Assembly: GCA_020832455.1 (NCBI GenBank)
Contig: JAFIEQ010000007.1
Span: forward strand, 1-54,155
Reading direction: 5' to 3'
DNA from: Nitriliruptoraceae bacterium
GTDB lineage: Bacteria > Actinomycetota > Nitriliruptoria > Nitriliruptorales > Nitriliruptoraceae
Length of the DNA: 54,155 nt
A model generated the notes under the pieces. The model saw nothing but the letters and a program-made list of their open reading frames with translations. It was not told the origin of the DNA and made no database searches. Both the position numbers and the translations under genes were made by a program. Shown here piece by piece: positions 53,200 to 54,155 of the stretch. Position 1 is the first letter of the stretch. Every line of letters starts with the position of its first letter.

Positions 53200-54155
53200 T
53201 CACGACGCGGTGAGCCGGACCTGGTGCCACCCCTCCGCGCCGTCGGGAGCAGGCGGACGCGGGCCCTGCGACTGTCGCTGCCCCGTCCCGTCGACGACCC
53301 GGACCTGCACGACGTGCTCGCCGGGGTCGAGCGGCACCTCCATGCGCCACGGACGCCACACCGCCTCCGTGGTCGCCGTGGCGAGCTCCGCCGGTTCGAA
53401 CGACCCGCCGTCCACGGCGACCTCGACCCGGTCGACCCCGGCGAGCGGCGCCCAGGCCATCCCCGCGATCAGGACCGTGCCTGCGGCGACGGTGCCGCCG
53501 TCGGTGGGGACGTCGATCCGCGATCCCGGCTTGACGGGACCCTCCTTGGACCACCCACGGGGGATCCAGTAGCCATCGACCCCCTCCCAGGGGGTCAGTT
53601 CGATCGCGGCGAGCCACTTCGTCGCGGAGACGTAGCCGTAGAGCCCGGGGATGATGAGCCGCGCCGGGAACCCGTGGCGGGCGGGGAGCGGCGTGCCGTT
53701 CATCCCGACGGCCACGAGCGCCTCACGCCCGTCCAACGCGAGCTCGAGGGGGAAGCCGCCGGTCCACCCGTCGACCGACACCCCGAGCACCTGCTCCGCG
53801 GCCGCGGTGGGTCCGGCCTCCGCCAGCAGCTCGGCGAGCGGCACCCCGAGCCAGCGGGCGTTGCCGATCAGCGAGCCCCCCACCTCGTTGGAGACGCAGG
53901 CGATCGTCGCATCGACCTCGACCAGATCCCGTGCCAGCAGGTCGTCGAGGGAGAACTCGAGCTCCCGTTCGACGAGCCCCTCGATGCGCATCCGCCAGCT
54001 CGCGGCGTCCACCCGCGGGATCGGGAAGGCGGTGTCGATCCGGAAGAAGTCCTGCGTGGGGGTGAACAGCGGCGAGACCCCGTCGACCTCGGCGGCGAGG
54101 TCGGCACCCGCCGGCGCAGCGGGCAGCGAGCGGGCCGGGTCGGGCAGTGCCACGT
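53200..54155 (-). CDS. Molybdopterin-dependent oxidoreductase (sulfite oxidase fold), 5' truncated
   Basis: The last ~317 residues of a protein of the sulfite oxidase family, cut by the window edge. The molybdenum-ligand cysteine lies in TIACVSNEVGG, and the typical LIIPGLYGYVSATKWL and YWIPRGWSKEGP motifs follow. The C-terminal Ig-like dimerisation domain is complete (GTVLIAGMAWAP to the end). Similar proteins have N-terminal membrane helices, not visible here. The substrate is unknown. Confidence 0.88.
   Translation of the reverse strand, partial: VALPDPARSLPAAPAGADLAAEVDGVSPLFTPTQDFFRIDTAFPIPRVDAASWRMRIEGLVERELEFSLDDLLARDLVEVDATIACVSNEVGGSLIGNARWLGVPLAELLAEAGPTAAAEQVLGVSVDGWTGGFPLELALDGREALVAVGMNGTPLPARHGFPARLIIPGLYGYVSATKWLAAIELTPWEGVDGYWIPRGWSKEGPVKPGSRIDVPTDGGTVAAGTVLIAGMAWAPLAGVDRVEVAVDGGSFEPAELATATTEAVWRPWRMEVPLDPGEHVVQVRVVDGTGQRQSQGPRPPAPDGAEGWHQVRLTAS

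Noticed and set aside
1-54155. CRISPR array, tRNA, rRNA, prophage
   Set aside because: Looked for regular repeats, tRNA-like arms and phage genes; none found by eye. Tools such as tRNAscan would be decisive.

Overview
The window is a high-GC, gene-dense actinobacterial chromosome segment. Evidence for this is the strong G/C bias at third codon positions, frequent GTG starts, many 4-base GTGA/ATGA stop-start overlaps, and families common in Actinomycetota (CmtR-like ArsR repressor, MMPL/RND exporter, CGNR zinc finger). Genes for the osmolyte N-acetylglutaminylglutamine amide (NAGGN) suggest a salt-exposed lineage, possibly near Nitriliruptoria/Euzebya. That placement is inference. No rRNA, tRNA, CRISPR array or phage was seen. 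The first ~96 bases are C/G homopolymer noise, and both edge genes (MFS exporter, molybdopterin oxidoreductase) are cut.

Layout. 0-9.9 kb: MFS exporter and TetR (convergent), MMPL/RND exporter, membrane-anchored alpha/beta hydrolase, IMPACT/YigZ protein coupled to a MocR-type GntR-aminotransferase regulator, and a divergent 83-aa protein. 9.9-16.6 kb: a looser accessory stretch with long non-coding gaps, holding a LysE exporter and divergent CGNR protein, a decayed IS1380 transposase, a thioredoxin-reductase-like flavoprotein without CxxC, orphan small membrane and lipoproteins, and a VapBC pair. 16.6-24.6 kb: MoxR ATPase-VWA pair, zinc-finger rhomboid protease, flavin amine oxidase, and a GAF-GGDEF-EAL gene broken by a 74-base imperfect duplication. 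24.7-31.4 kb: a three-gene ABC-2 exporter and the NAGGN genes asnO-ngg followed by a 54-aa membrane microprotein. 31.7-42 kb: PAS histidine kinase, GH2 glycosidase, alpha/beta hydrolase, unknown membrane protein, glpD-SURF1, glutamate dehydrogenase.

42-54 kb: a tightly coupled four-gene lipid-modification operon (FAD oxidoreductase, DUF1365, two CFA-synthase-like methyltransferases); a sensing module made of a sugar-type solute-binding protein translationally coupled to a histidine kinase, facing a NarL-type response regulator whose 3' end lies inside the kinase reading frame on the other strand; a CmtR-like repressor with a CDF-like transporter next to a perfect 17-bp inverted repeat; an MgtE gene that appears to lack its central pore segment and is frameshifted near its start; and a sulfite-oxidase-fold protein.

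The most interesting candidates are the binding-protein/kinase/regulator module, the lipid operon, the CmtR-like palindrome and the damaged MgtE. Several anomalies (broken GGDEF gene, MgtE, poly-C start) could be assembly errors rather than biology.
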